Below are positions 1 through 8,577 of a stretch of DNA of 64,000 nt, piece after piece. This DNA is from a virus, in the IMG/VR virus record IMGVR_UViG_3300032213_002091, positions 25,041 through 89,040 of that record; one strand, written 5' to 3'. The position numbers and the translations under genes are program-made. Positions within the stretch are counted from its first letter, which is position 1; every line of letters begins with the position of its first letter. Below the pieces are notes generated by a model, which was given only the letters and a program-made list of their open reading frames with translations, was not told the DNA's origin and searched no databases.

Positions 1-1
1 T

Positions 2-361
2 GAAGCGCCAGTCTGGGACGCAAGCATTTACAAGTTCCCCCCAACCTGCGACAATCCGTCAAAGACTTACGATGTAGATGCAAACAACTACAAGATCGGT
101 TACGCATACTTTGTGGCCGATGCGTCCGCTGCGGAGGACGGTTTCTTCGACGTTCAGCAGGAAGCAGCGTGGAGGTTTGCTGAAACGCAACCGCAAACTC
201 TTTATATCACGCCGGATTGCCCTGCCGAGCCTTCCGGACCCGGAGAGCCAATCACCGTAACAATCTTGCCGACACCGCCTCCCATAGACTCGCCCACCTT
301 TGAAGCCACTTGGTTAAACTGCAGCAGTCTAACTTCCTTCCCCGTAGCTAACCCGGAGTAG
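2..361 (+). CDS. virion/tail surface protein, C-terminal part (5' truncated by window edge)
   Basis: Open from base 2 to a TAG at 359-361; the start lies outside the window, so 119 C-terminal residues are visible. The last 25 residues form one unit (TWLNCSSLTSFP) of the repeat that fills the next gene, which starts 2 nt after this stop in another frame. The link suggests a tail-surface or fibre-tip protein. No family is recognised for the remaining part. The shared repeat at the junction could mean recombination between neighbouring genes or a split reading frame. Confidence 0.7.
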   Translation, partial: EAPVWDASIYKFPPTCDNPSKTYDVDANNYKIGYAYFVADASAAEDGFFDVQQEAAWRFAETQPQTLYITPDCPAEPSGPGEPITVTILPTPPPIDSPTFEATWLNCSSLTSFPVANPE

Positions 362-363
362 TC

Positions 364-2502
364 ATGCCAAACTTCAACTGTGACCCTAATGCAGACACTG
401 CCGGATTGGTAGATTTATCCTACGGTTGGGCGAGCTGCACCTCCATAGTAAGCTTCCCACCCAAAGATTTCAGCTCGGGGCTCAATTTCGATTACACTTG
501 GGCTAATTGCTCTTCAATGGCGATTATCGCTGAGCTTTACCTGTACGACCAGTTGCGAGACGCAACCGAGTTGGTACGAACGTGGGAGGGTTGTTCGAGT
601 CTTACAAGTTTTCAGGACAATTTGTACTTGAAGGCAACTTTGTTTGATCGAACATGGAAAAATTGCAGCAGTTTGACAAGTTTTCCACCTACCACTATTG
701 AGTCGGGTGTTACTTTCACGGAAACATGGTCCGGTTGCTCCAGCCTAACCTCTTTCCCCCTGTTGAATACGGGTCAAGGCACTAATTTCCAAGCTGCGTG
801 GTTCGAGTGTAGTGGGTTAGTTTCTTTCCCGCTGTTAAACACAAGCCAAGGGACAAATTTCATCGGCACTTGGGCGTATTGCTCAAACCTCACTTCATTC
901 CCCCTGTTAAACACAAGTCAAGGCACTAACTTTGCGGGCGCTTGGGCGTATTGCTCAAACCTCACTTCATTCCCCCTGTTAAACACAAGTCAAGGCACTG
1001 ACTTTGCGGTCGCTTGGGCCGACTGCAGTAGTTTAACATCCTTTCCGCTATTGGACACAAGTCAAGGCACTAATTTTTTTGCCACTTGGGCGCTGTGCGG
1101 CGGGTTGACTTCGTTCCCGCCACTAGACACAAGTAAGGGCACTAATTTCCAGTCAACTTGGGAGCAGTGCAGCGGATTAACTTCGTTCCCGTCTTTGAAT
1201 TTGAGTCAAGGAACCAACTTTTCCGGTACCTGGTTAGGTTGCGTAAGTTTAGCCGACTTCCCGCCGAACATGTTTGACTCGTCACTCACCGGCAATTTCA
1301 GTCGAGCTTGGGAAGTTTGTGCGCTGACCCCCGAAAGTATCGAAAATATCTTTGTTTCCCTCGACACCAGCGGGGTAGTGAACGGTACGTGTACTGTTGC
1401 TGGAGGGACCAACGCCTGCTTCGGGGAGTGGACTGCTCTTGCCACTGCCGCTTACGATAATCTAATTGGCAAATCCTGGACCATTGAATACAACTATTGC
1501 CCGCCTCCGGCAGAAGCACTAATCACATTAACTGCCTCGCCTACCGCAGTCGTTAATACCGGGGCAACCAACATTATTTTCAGCTTCACGCGGACCGGGT
1601 CAACAGCTAACCCTCTAACTGTTAATTTCAACGTTGGGGGGACGGCGACTCTTGGAACGGACTACACTCAGTCTGGCGCCGCTTCTTTCTCGCCAACCAG
1701 CGGAAGCATTCTCATTCCTGCAGGGCAAACCACTGGTCAAATTACGATTGACCCAGACCCAGCCGCCTCGATCGTATCCAGCGAAACTGTTGAAATTACC
1801 TTGGTTTCGGGCTCCGGGTACACGCCGGTAACGACCAACCCGGTGGTTGGAACTATCTACGAGGATATACTCCCTGTTGCAATACAGCAGACTATCTATA
1901 TTCGAAGCATTCTTGGAACCATCGGTGGAAACCTGCTGACCGGAGAAGTTAACACCCCTGGACCCAACCCGACTCTTCCGGTGGTTTCCGTGCCGCCTGT
2001 TGTGGGTGCTGGGGGACCGGACTACCAAATTTTTGAGCTTATCAGTGATTCCATTGGGTCCTACGGTATATTCACCTTGAGTTCAAACGGGGATTTTGAG
2101 TACATTGTTGATTTAACCAACCCGATAGTCCTTAACCTCAGCCCTTACACCCCTCCTTACTACACCGGTGTGAGTGAACCATTCCAATTCCGTGTTACAG
2201 ACCTCGCCGGAAACACTAGCGAGGGTGTTGTAAACGTTTCTATACAGGCCAGTTACACAAGGGTCGCTGCTGCTTTCACTTTTGACCCTATTCCTCCCGT
2301 TCCCCCAAATCAAGGGAGGAAAATGTGGCATCTAAACGAACCCCTTGTATCCACACTATCCAACCCGAACTACTCATTCTTCGGCTTAAACTACCCGTGG
2401 ACCGGGCCAGTAACAGATCCCCCCCCATACATCACAGGTTATACCGATCAGCCTGGAAATTGGCTTATAGGTGGCCCTCCCCCTAGTGGTTTCTTTGACT
2501 GA
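364..2502 (+). CDS. DUF285/BspA-like repeat surface protein with Calx-beta-like domain (adhesin-like)
   Basis: 712 aa. Residues about 15-330 are roughly a dozen 24-26 residue repeats of the type TW-x2-CSSLTSFPLLNTSQGTNF, resembling the bacterial surface 26-residue repeat (DUF285/BspA-type). Residues about 385-500 resemble a Calx-beta domain (TDYTQSGAASFSPTSGSI, then E-x-VEITLVSG). Residues about 515-620 resemble a VCBS/cadherin-like beta domain (GIFTLSSNGDFEYIVD). The proline-rich C-terminus is unique. This composition is typical of extracellular adhesion proteins, so a host-contact role on the tail or capsid surface is inferred. The DNA repeats are nearly identical in places, so copy number may vary. 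Confidence 0.8.
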   Translation: MPNFNCDPNADTAGLVDLSYGWASCTSIVSFPPKDFSSGLNFDYTWANCSSMAIIAELYLYDQLRDATELVRTWEGCSSLTSFQDNLYLKATLFDRTWKNCSSLTSFPPTTIESGVTFTETWSGCSSLTSFPLLNTGQGTNFQAAWFECSGLVSFPLLNTSQGTNFIGTWAYCSNLTSFPLLNTSQGTNFAGAWAYCSNLTSFPLLNTSQGTDFAVAWADCSSLTSFPLLDTSQGTNFFATWALCGGLTSFPPLDTSKGTNFQSTWEQCSGLTSFPSLNLSQGTNFSGTWLGCVSLADFPPNMFDSSLTGNFSRAWEVCALTPESIENIFVSLDTSGVVNGTCTVAGGTNACFGEWTALATAAYDNLIGKSWTIEYNYCPPPAEALITLTASPTAVVNTGATNIIFSFTRTGSTANPLTVNFNVGGTATLGTDYTQSGAASFSPTSGSILIPAGQTTGQITIDPDPAASIVSSETVEITLVSGSGYTPVTTNPVVGTIYEDILPVAIQQTIYIRSILGTIGGNLLTGEVNTPGPNPTLPVVSVPPVVGAGGPDYQIFELISDSIGSYGIFTLSSNGDFEYIVDLTNPIVLNLSPYTPPYYTGVSEPFQFRVTDLAGNTSEGVVNVSIQASYTRVAAAFTFDPIPPVPPNQGRKMWHLNEPLVSTLSNPNYSFFGLNYPWTGPVTDPPPYITGYTDQPGNWLIGGPPPSGFFD
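869..1012 (+). repeat. 72-bp tandem repeat (two nearly identical units) inside the adhesin gene
   Basis: The unit beginning CTTGGGCGTATTGCTC starts at 869 and again at 941, period 72 bp (24 codons), with only a few differences before 1012. Older, more diverged units flank it. Near-identity at the DNA level indicates recent duplication and slippage potential. Confidence 0.85.
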
Positions 2503-2518
2503 GCCCTAGACTGTGAGC

Positions 2519-2527
2519 GGGTAAAAC
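2519..2527 (+). promoter_or_regulatory. GGGTAAAA box (putative late promoter), unit 2549 onward
   Basis: GGGTAAAAC 14 nt after the stop of the adhesin gene and 30 nt before the ATG at 2549. It is one of a series of identical boxes at the same position relative to virion genes. No Shine-Dalgarno sequence precedes the ATG. Confidence 0.6.
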
Positions 2528-2548
2528 TAAACAGTCTTCAACCCACAG

Positions 2549-2803
2549 ATGGCCCCTAGACGACGCAAAACACCTTCGCAGATCGAACCGAGTACAATTG
2601 AAACTATGGAAGACGAATCAACATTTAGCCTGGAAGAAACGGTTGAAACTCCTTTGGAAACAGTTGAAGTAGTTGAAACGGTAAAAGAACCTTTGGAGCC
2701 GAAACCAACAGGTCGAACGATTTCTCCGCCGGTTGCACCCGTTCCACCCAAACGCCATCCCCGAAACTTACCGAAATTTTCACAGTTTCGTAAGGACATT
2801 TGA
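2549..2803 (+). CDS. small acidic protein of unknown function
   Basis: 84 aa with a basic start, a middle very rich in Glu, Thr and Val (repeating ET-VE steps, probably disordered or extended) and a proline/basic end. First gene after a GGGTAAAA box and directly before the OB-fold spike-like gene. No family recognised. It may be a baseplate or assembly accessory, judging only by position. Confidence 0.6.
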   Translation: MAPRRRKTPSQIEPSTIETMEDESTFSLEETVETPLETVEVVETVKEPLEPKPTGRTISPPVAPVPPKRHPRNLPKFSQFRKDI

Positions 2804-2805
2804 GA

Positions 2806-3609
2806 ATGCACCAGCCCAAACTCAGAGCTTCTGAATTTGTAAGCCAGTTTGTTGCAATGCTCAATGCAACTGAGGCGAACATGAAGTTTGCTGGACTGCC
2901 TCGGGGAACGCTTCGTGGAACGATTGTGGATATCAACGATCCGCTGGATCGGGGAAGAGTGAAGGTCATCTTTGACGACCACAACATCGAAATTCCCCAA
3001 ATCTCTGGTGCCACCGGAGAGTTTTCCGCCGAGCGCGAAGGCCAACAAGCCAAACCATCACACTGGATTGACACTTCCCCTGCGTTCAAGGGGAAACAAC
3101 CGAAAGGATTGGTCGGAAAGCGTGTAAACATCGTACCGTCAAGCGGAGAGTACCAGTACGCCATCCTCCAAGATGTCTTGTACGACCCCCAACTTCTGAC
3201 TTCAAAGGCAGAGAAAAACCTCAAGATGCCGGACAACAGCACGATGATTCGGCTGCCGGTATACCCCGCAGGAAGCCTTCCGCCCGCATCCAAAGAAAAC
3301 CACGGTTGCACCGTGATTGAAGAAGGGGGGCCAATGAGCTCCGACTGGTTGTGTGTCTGTCTGAAACGAAACGGCAGCTATATCTGGGTCCGCCACGTTG
3401 ACTTAGCACATGGTCACGCAGGCGAAAACGATGGAACTCAGCCAAACGACAGCCGTGGCGACGCAGAACAGCCTGTCAAGGAGCAATCCATTTGGGACTT
3501 TGTTTTCCCCACTTCGGCAAAGGAAATGAGCAAAAACTCTGCTTACGGAACTTCTCCTCGCCCAAACCCCTACGGCGGAAAAGCCACCTGGTACAAACCT
3601 CCCTCTTGA
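2806..3609 (+). CDS. baseplate spike/hub protein with gp5-like OB fold
   Basis: 267 aa from ATG 2806, chosen over TTG 2800 because an AAGGA lies 9 nt upstream of the ATG. Residues about 30-65 carry the gp5/VgrG OB-fold signature (RGTIVDINDPLDRGRVKVIF), where a D-P-x-x-x-G-R-V-K-V strand pair is diagnostic. The rest lacks an obvious lysozyme or triple-helix motif. The C-terminal 70 residues look disordered. A role in the central spike or hub of a contractile tail is inferred, consistent with the hub and tape measure at 44-49 kb. Confidence 0.65.
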   Translation: MHQPKLRASEFVSQFVAMLNATEANMKFAGLPRGTLRGTIVDINDPLDRGRVKVIFDDHNIEIPQISGATGEFSAEREGQQAKPSHWIDTSPAFKGKQPKGLVGKRVNIVPSSGEYQYAILQDVLYDPQLLTSKAEKNLKMPDNSTMIRLPVYPAGSLPPASKENHGCTVIEEGGPMSSDWLCVCLKRNGSYIWVRHVDLAHGHAGENDGTQPNDSRGDAEQPVKEQSIWDFVFPTSAKEMSKNSAYGTSPRPNPYGGKATWYKPPS

Positions 3610-3612
3610 ACT

Positions 3613-4035
3613 ATGGCAATTCGTCGTCCCGGAATTCAATCGCCCACTTGGCTCTTTCAGGATTTTCTTTACTTTGAAGATCCTCCGAGTGAGTTACGAT
3701 ACCTATTGGTGAAGTGGGACGGTGAGATTTTCGATCGAGTCTCAGAAACTTTCGACTATAGCAATCCGCCTTACGCTGACGATGAGCAGCGCGGCGGTTC
3801 AATCGTTGCTCGAATCGACTACACGATCGAAGGTTTTCTTGTTACAATCGACTCCTGGGAGGTGAACTGGAGGGACGAGTGGCCGCTCCGGTTGGCTTCG
3901 AATTACCTTCGAAATTGCAAATACCGGGAGTTGGACGGTTACGTCATTCAAGTTCCACAAGACGCTTATTCGTTCTGGGTGAGTGAGTACTTCCACCCGT
4001 TCTCCAACGACCCTCGTACCAATCTTTATAGCTGA
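3613..4035 (+). CDS. conserved-looking protein, tail/neck module, function unknown
   Basis: 140 aa, rich in aromatic residues (W, Y, F) and predicted mostly beta. Starts 3 nt after the spike-like gene stop and lies 8 nt before the DUF1320 gene, so it is almost certainly co-translated in the tail/connector operon. No recognised domain. A head-tail connector or baseplate part is plausible from position only. Confidence 0.6.
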   Translation: MAIRRPGIQSPTWLFQDFLYFEDPPSELRYLLVKWDGEIFDRVSETFDYSNPPYADDEQRGGSIVARIDYTIEGFLVTIDSWEVNWRDEWPLRLASNYLRNCKYRELDGYVIQVPQDAYSFWVSEYFHPFSNDPRTNLYS

Positions 4036-4043
4036 GGAAGCTG

Positions 4044-5123
4044 ATGGCTGCGCCTAAGATCAAGGAAATTCTAGTTTCGACACCGACGACGGTTGTTCTG
4101 TACTTTGACGCGCCACTGGACACAAATGTTCCGGTTCCGCTTACTTCCTTTACCGTCAACTACGGGCAGTACGGGGTGGAAACCCTGATCTATTCTTCGG
4201 ACACGATGGTGTCTCTTGGGTTGGACAGCACTCTAACTCCCTGGGACCAAGCATTCGTTTCCTACGAGCCGCCTCTTGACCTCAACCTTTGCCTGCGCGG
4301 GCCGATTCCCCCTACGGCGAACGACGTTGTCAAGAAACGCAATGCCTCTCGCGCTTTTTATCGCGTTGCAGCGAGAAACACTCTTGCACCGGATGAAACA
4401 ACCGATGGCTCTCGAGTTCAGTCTAACCTGGGCCAAACCATCGGCGGATACGGTTTCCCTTACCAGAACCGTTCCGGCGTACTCACAAACAACAAGACCG
4501 ACCCAAGGAGTGCCTCACCCGACGACTTCATTATCGCGTTCGGCCTCAAAGAAGCCATTCAGCTAACAAACATTGATGACGCAGCAGCCACGACAGTGAA
4601 TGTGGCGAAGCTGCACATGGCGATTCAAGACGCCAACTCTCTGATTGACTCGTATATTGAGCAGTCGGGTAAGGCTGGCATGGTGCTAATCACAAGCAAT
4701 CGCCGCCGCACCGCACTCACAATCGCCCGTTACTACCTCGACACGGTTCGCCGCAGAGAAGACGTCTACAAGGATTACGACGCCGCTCTGAAGCAGATGC
4801 AGGCCGAGATGGGAATGACTGCGATTCGCGCAGGAAATGGGGACTCCGCCATTGATACGCCTCAGGGAATTATGCGGTCCTGGCGCATTCCTCAACGTTA
4901 CAACTCGGTTTCTGGCAAAGGTCTTTCAGGCTGGACAACCGACACCGCTGGAGACCAGGCCCCGGATTACCGCTTCGGTTGGGGCGCAATCGGGCAGAAT
5001 AACGACTTCCCGAACTGGATTACGGCCAACAATTTCCTGGAGTTGGGCGGAACGCTGCAGATTGCTGAACCGAACGATGCTGGCGGCTGGTATATCGACG
5101 GCTCAAACACGAATTTCCCGTAA
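4044..5123 (+). CDS. DUF1320 (Mu Gp36-like) connector protein with N-terminal SwmB-like domain
   Basis: 359 aa. Residues 1-95 resemble an SwmB/Ig-like beta domain (VVLYFDAPLD, VSLGL, QAFVSYEPP). Residues about 155-260 match the DUF1320/Gp36 helical pattern: DDFIIAFGLKEAIQLTN, then A-x2-DANSLIDSYIEQ and ARYYLDTVRRREDVYKDYDA. Gp36 family members act near the head-tail junction. A GAGGAAG sequence precedes the ATG. The fusion of a surface-type beta domain to Gp36 is unusual. Residues 275-359 are of unknown function. Confidence 0.6.
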   Translation: MAAPKIKEILVSTPTTVVLYFDAPLDTNVPVPLTSFTVNYGQYGVETLIYSSDTMVSLGLDSTLTPWDQAFVSYEPPLDLNLCLRGPIPPTANDVVKKRNASRAFYRVAARNTLAPDETTDGSRVQSNLGQTIGGYGFPYQNRSGVLTNNKTDPRSASPDDFIIAFGLKEAIQLTNIDDAAATTVNVAKLHMAIQDANSLIDSYIEQSGKAGMVLITSNRRRTALTIARYYLDTVRRREDVYKDYDAALKQMQAEMGMTAIRAGNGDSAIDTPQGIMRSWRIPQRYNSVSGKGLSGWTTDTAGDQAPDYRFGWGAIGQNNDFPNWITANNFLELGGTLQIAEPNDAGGWYIDGSNTNFP

Positions 5124-5126
5124 ACC

Positions 5127-6344
5127 ATGGAATTGAATACAATCAGTCGTATCGAGCAGTTCATTGTTGATGCTCTTGTTGCCTCCCCCCTGATTCCAAT
5201 CAGCGTGAATGTTCTTCGCCTCGCAGACGCGATCGAAAACGAGGGAGTGGTGCAGCAAACTAACAACATCGTCGTGCGTTACACGGGTTCTTCAAACACA
5301 GTCAAGAATCGCATTCCGATGGTTTTCGAGCGGAGTATGAGCTTCGAGCTGAACTTCTCCTGCCAAAACTATCTCACCTCCTCGGGTCACGATTTCGCCA
5401 CTCAACTTCTTGCAGGCGCTTTCAACACGATAAACGGCAGTGTTCCGTCCGGTGCGTCAGTGCAGACGATCGAACCTTTCACGTGTCAAAACGAACTGTT
5501 CACTGGCATCAGTCCCGAATCTCAGTACACCTACACTCAAACTTACGTTCTCACGATTGAGGAAACGCTGCCGTATGTTGCCCTTGACCCTTGCGTTCAA
5601 CGTGGCGATTGCCGGCAAATCTTTCCGGGACCGAACGTTGAAACGCGCCTTCCCCTGGCCGGAGTTGTTGACACTGCAAGCGGAGAGATTTACGTTCCGT
5701 GGTACACGGGAATCAAGTTACCCCTGGAAGACTATTCCGCCCCGTACGGTGTTCGTTGGAGCAATCCTGCGACTTCGTCAGGAAACTGGGTGTTTGTTTG
5801 CGACCCGGACACGGTATTCCTCCCAGATCCACTCAACCAACCGATTTATCTTTTGAGCAACAACAGCTATACTGAAGATGGCAGGTTAGTTGTGACCGTC
5901 TGGGACGCCGAGACCTCGGAACCGATTGAGGAAGTTTTCTACTCGCCGACCGGAAAGTTTTTGGCGCGGTACGCGATCGAGCTGTGGAATGACGTCGCAG
6001 GCAAAGCCGATCCGATTTCCGACCGGGCTTCAAAATATGCTGAGTGGTTCACAGGCATGAACGTAGGTGAGTTTGCGGTCATTACCGGAGCGTACACCTT
6101 CTTGAACATCGACCCGCTGAACCCGGAGGCAAAACAACTGTACCTCGAGGGCGGTTCCGTGATCGGAATTGTCCCCGAGACGTTCATTCAGACCCCGAAG
6201 GGAAGGTACTACTTTGTGGCTAAATCTCCTCAAGGGAAAGGGTGGATTCTGGAAGATACATTCCAGCTCGCCTCTATCAACTCACTGTGGAAGTTAGGTT
6301 GCGTTCCCTGTGAAGGCAATCCCGGTCCCATCGCCCCTTGTTAA
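5127..6344 (+). CDS. tail completion/terminator-like protein (Gp37/DUF1834-like N-terminus)
   Basis: 405 aa. The first 150 residues resemble the Gp37/DUF1834 family: an N-terminal helix, a beta segment with R-YTGS and R-S-SFELNFSCQNY, then a helix and a strand ending in an ETLPYV segment. The order Gp36 then Gp37 matches Mu-like phages and supports both calls. Residues about 165-405 are an extra Cys-containing region (CVQRGDC, CVPCEGNPGPIAPC at the end) with no recognised family. Inferred role is tail terminator or connector. Confidence 0.5.
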   Translation: MELNTISRIEQFIVDALVASPLIPISVNVLRLADAIENEGVVQQTNNIVVRYTGSSNTVKNRIPMVFERSMSFELNFSCQNYLTSSGHDFATQLLAGAFNTINGSVPSGASVQTIEPFTCQNELFTGISPESQYTYTQTYVLTIEETLPYVALDPCVQRGDCRQIFPGPNVETRLPLAGVVDTASGEIYVPWYTGIKLPLEDYSAPYGVRWSNPATSSGNWVFVCDPDTVFLPDPLNQPIYLLSNNSYTEDGRLVVTVWDAETSEPIEEVFYSPTGKFLARYAIELWNDVAGKADPISDRASKYAEWFTGMNVGEFAVITGAYTFLNIDPLNPEAKQLYLEGGSVIGIVPETFIQTPKGRYYFVAKSPQGKGWILEDTFQLASINSLWKLGCVPCEGNPGPIAPC

Positions 6345-6502
6345 TGGACTCATCACAAGAACTTTGGAACAGTTACCACATCGCCGTGCAGCGCGGCGAC
6401 ATGGAAGAAGCAAAGAAGATCTTGCAAAAGATCGTGTCATACAAGGGGAATCCCCCGCCACCGAGAGGTGGTTGCTCCAAATGTAGAAAGAGGCTTTACT
6501 GA
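6344..6502 (+). CDS. small CxxC protein, unknown function
   Basis: 52 aa. The ATG shares its A with the TAA of the preceding gene (TAATG) and its stop overlaps the next ATG (ATGA). A short N-terminal helix is followed by a PPPPRGGCSKCRKR end, a single CxxC knuckle in a basic tail that could bind zinc or nucleic acid. Sits directly before the candidate small terminase. Confidence 0.6.
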   Translation: MDSSQELWNSYHIAVQRGDMEEAKKILQKIVSYKGNPPPPRGGCSKCRKRLY

Positions 6503-6780
6503 TGGCTAAATCACGCGAAGACATTATCAAGCAGAAAGAGATTCTGGCTCAAGACACCCTTCTTGTGGCGAAAGACGCTCTGGATCAGCTTGCCAACCAG
6601 ATGGAAGAGTGCTCCACTCGCGACCTCGTTTCCATCTTCAACAGTGCGATCAAAGCGCACAGAGAAATTACTTCGGACATCGTTGCCCTGACCCAAGTTG
6701 ATTCAAAAAGCGAGCAGGAATTAGCTGTTGCGTACGACGGAAAAGTTGGGGAGCTTCTGAAAAAACTGACGGGGGATTGA
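6502..6780 (+). CDS. candidate small terminase subunit
   Basis: 92 aa, nearly all alpha-helical and charged (IIKQKEILAQDTLLVAKDAL, then IKAHREITSDIVAL). Position immediately before the large terminase (1 nt gap), size and helical makeup fit a short TerS. No helix-turn-helix can be asserted. The call is by context. Confidence 0.45.
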   Translation: MAKSREDIIKQKEILAQDTLLVAKDALDQLANQMEECSTRDLVSIFNSAIKAHREITSDIVALTQVDSKSEQELAVAYDGKVGELLKKLTGD

Positions 6781-6781
6781 T

Positions 6782-8515
6782 ATGCGTCCCGTAATCACGA
6801 AAGCCAGCCAGCTCGAAGAACACAGCTCGTGGAGAAAATACCAGCGAGGCATACGTGAACTGACGCTTATGGAAGCACCACGCATGGTGATTCAGGATTT
6901 TCGGTACAAAGCTGCTCGCGATTGTTTTCTTGCTTTTTGCGACATTATGAAGCACGGCGACCTGCAGGTTGCCCCGTTTCATGAACTGATCGGCTCAGCG
7001 TTTGAAGACCTTGCTACGCGAAGGTACAAGCGATTGATTGTTTCCTGCCCGCCACGATCGGGGAAGTCAATGCTTGCGACCATGTTCCTAGCATGGCTTC
7101 TCGGGCGAGACCAAAGGACACAACACGTCATTGCCTCTTACGGTGCGTCCCTCTCCTTCAAATTTCACCGTGAAGTAGTTCACATGATGAAGTCGAAGGA
7201 GTTCAAGCGGGTGTTCCCTGAGTGGCTTGGATTCTCACCGGACTCAAAGTATGACATGGTCGGCGGCGGTTACATTCTTGCCACTTCCGTTGGCGGGGTT
7301 CTAACCGGTTTCACCGCCGGAACAACAGATATGGACAGCCCTGGCGTTGGCGCCATGGTGATTGACGACCCGCTCAAATCTTCGGACTCTAAACAAGCAC
7401 TCGACAACCTTGAATCTTGGTGGCAAGAGCAGGCGTCCACCCGAAGAACCAACCACTACTGCCAGATGGTTATCGCAACTCGCTTCCACGAGAAAGATTT
7501 GCATGGCGTTCTGATGGAAGGCGACGGCCTTTACGACGAAGTTCACAACCCGTTTGGTTGGCGTTGGATCAATATCGCAGGACTTTGCGAAGACCCGCGC
7601 ACTGACCCGCTTGAGCGGCAGATCGGTGATTCGCATTGGGGTGACAATCCGACTTTTTCTGTGCCGATGCTTGAGTCGCAGAAGAAGATTATGGGAAGCT
7701 TCAAATTTGCGGCGCTTTACCAAGGCGTTCCCGTTGCTGCGGAAGGCCAGATTGTCAAGAACAGTTGGATTGAGGTTATCGAAGAAGAAGATTGCCCGCC
7801 ACTTGATGTCGTGTGGTTAGCGGCTGACTGCGCTTTCTCCGAGAAACAAATGGCGGACGAAACCGCGATTTGCGTGGCTGGGATTAGTATGCGAGATCCG
7901 ACTGTGATCTACATTCGGGAGATCGTGAAAGGTCGATGGGGTTTCCCCGACTTGGTTGAAGCCGTGAAGCAAAACTACACATATTATCAGGCAAAAGTTC
8001 TATGTATCGAAAAAGCAGCTTCGGGGCACTCTCTCATTCAAGTTCTTCGAAAAGAAGCGAGAGTTCCGATCGAAGAGATGAAGCCGTTGAAGTCGAAGAC
8101 TACGAGACTTCAGGCCGTTTGTCCTTTACTGGAGAACAGCCGGGTTAAACTGGTTCAAGGGCACTGGACTGACACATTCATCAAGGAATTAACCTCATTC
8201 CCGTTTGTCCGTCACGACGACAGTACGGACGCTTTTGCTTGGGCGCTCACTTACTATGCAATGAAAATGGACGTTGTTGATCGTAACCTGCAGGACACGA
8301 TTATTCAAAACAAGCGATTCAAAGGAGATTTACTTCGCGATGGGCTCGGGGATAAGTCCGTCTTTGGGGAAATTCGCACAGGACGGCAGAAGTTGTTCTC
8401 GGGCGACACCGCAATTAACGACCCGGACTACGACGCTTCAACGATGGGTGTTGATGCTCGTTCACCTTTCGTGAGCGGAAGACGGGGTGGAAGAGGACGA
8501 CTCGGCTACGAATGA
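6782..8515 (+). CDS. terL: terminase large subunit (ATPase and nuclease)
   Basis: 577 aa DNA-packaging motor. Walker A CPPRSGKS at about residue 89-97, Walker B GAMVIDDP at about 189-197, and coupling segment MVIATRFHEKDL. The RNase H-like nuclease domain starts with VWLAADCAF (acidic residue about 347) and a second acidic strand VLCIEKAASG at about 410. The order (TerS-like, TerL) and operon with connector genes agree. Typical length for the family. The C-terminal 70 residues are basic and Gly/Arg-rich. Confidence 0.93.
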   Translation: MRPVITKASQLEEHSSWRKYQRGIRELTLMEAPRMVIQDFRYKAARDCFLAFCDIMKHGDLQVAPFHELIGSAFEDLATRRYKRLIVSCPPRSGKSMLATMFLAWLLGRDQRTQHVIASYGASLSFKFHREVVHMMKSKEFKRVFPEWLGFSPDSKYDMVGGGYILATSVGGVLTGFTAGTTDMDSPGVGAMVIDDPLKSSDSKQALDNLESWWQEQASTRRTNHYCQMVIATRFHEKDLHGVLMEGDGLYDEVHNPFGWRWINIAGLCEDPRTDPLERQIGDSHWGDNPTFSVPMLESQKKIMGSFKFAALYQGVPVAAEGQIVKNSWIEVIEEEDCPPLDVVWLAADCAFSEKQMADETAICVAGISMRDPTVIYIREIVKGRWGFPDLVEAVKQNYTYYQAKVLCIEKAASGHSLIQVLRKEARVPIEEMKPLKSKTTRLQAVCPLLENSRVKLVQGHWTDTFIKELTSFPFVRHDDSTDAFAWALTYYAMKMDVVDRNLQDTIIQNKRFKGDLLRDGLGDKSVFGEIRTGRQKLFSGDTAINDPDYDASTMGVDARSPFVSGRRGGRGRLGYE

Positions 8516-8539
8516 GTGGTGATCTGGTAACCACCACTC
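8514..8539 (+). terminator. hairpin after terL, possible terminator
   Basis: GAGTGGT (8514-8520) pairs with ACCACTC (8533-8539) around a 12-nt loop, overlapping the end of terL. No T-run follows. Instead a TATAAT (8540-8545) follows directly, so the hairpin may separate transcription units. Confidence 0.35.
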
Positions 8540-8571
8540 TATAATCTAAAAGTTGCTGTTGTTTACAACAG
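8540..8571 (+). promoter_or_regulatory. TATAAT box plus leader hairpin before the 65-aa gene
   Basis: TATAAT at 8540-8545 is a canonical -10 hexamer, 33 nt before the ATG at 8578; no convincing -35. CTGTTG-TTTA-CAACAG (8556-8571) is a perfect 6-bp hairpin ending 6 nt before the start codon, where it could mask ribosome entry. Confidence 0.4.
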
Positions 8572-8577
8572 ATTACC

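Noticed and set aside
869-1200. Repeat array as a possible CRISPR
   Set aside because: The units are in-frame, translate to the same protein repeat and have no unique spacers between identical repeats.
2625-3311. 228-codon minus-strand frame
   Set aside because: Overlaps 2549 and 2806, both with good starts; no coding composition on the minus strand.
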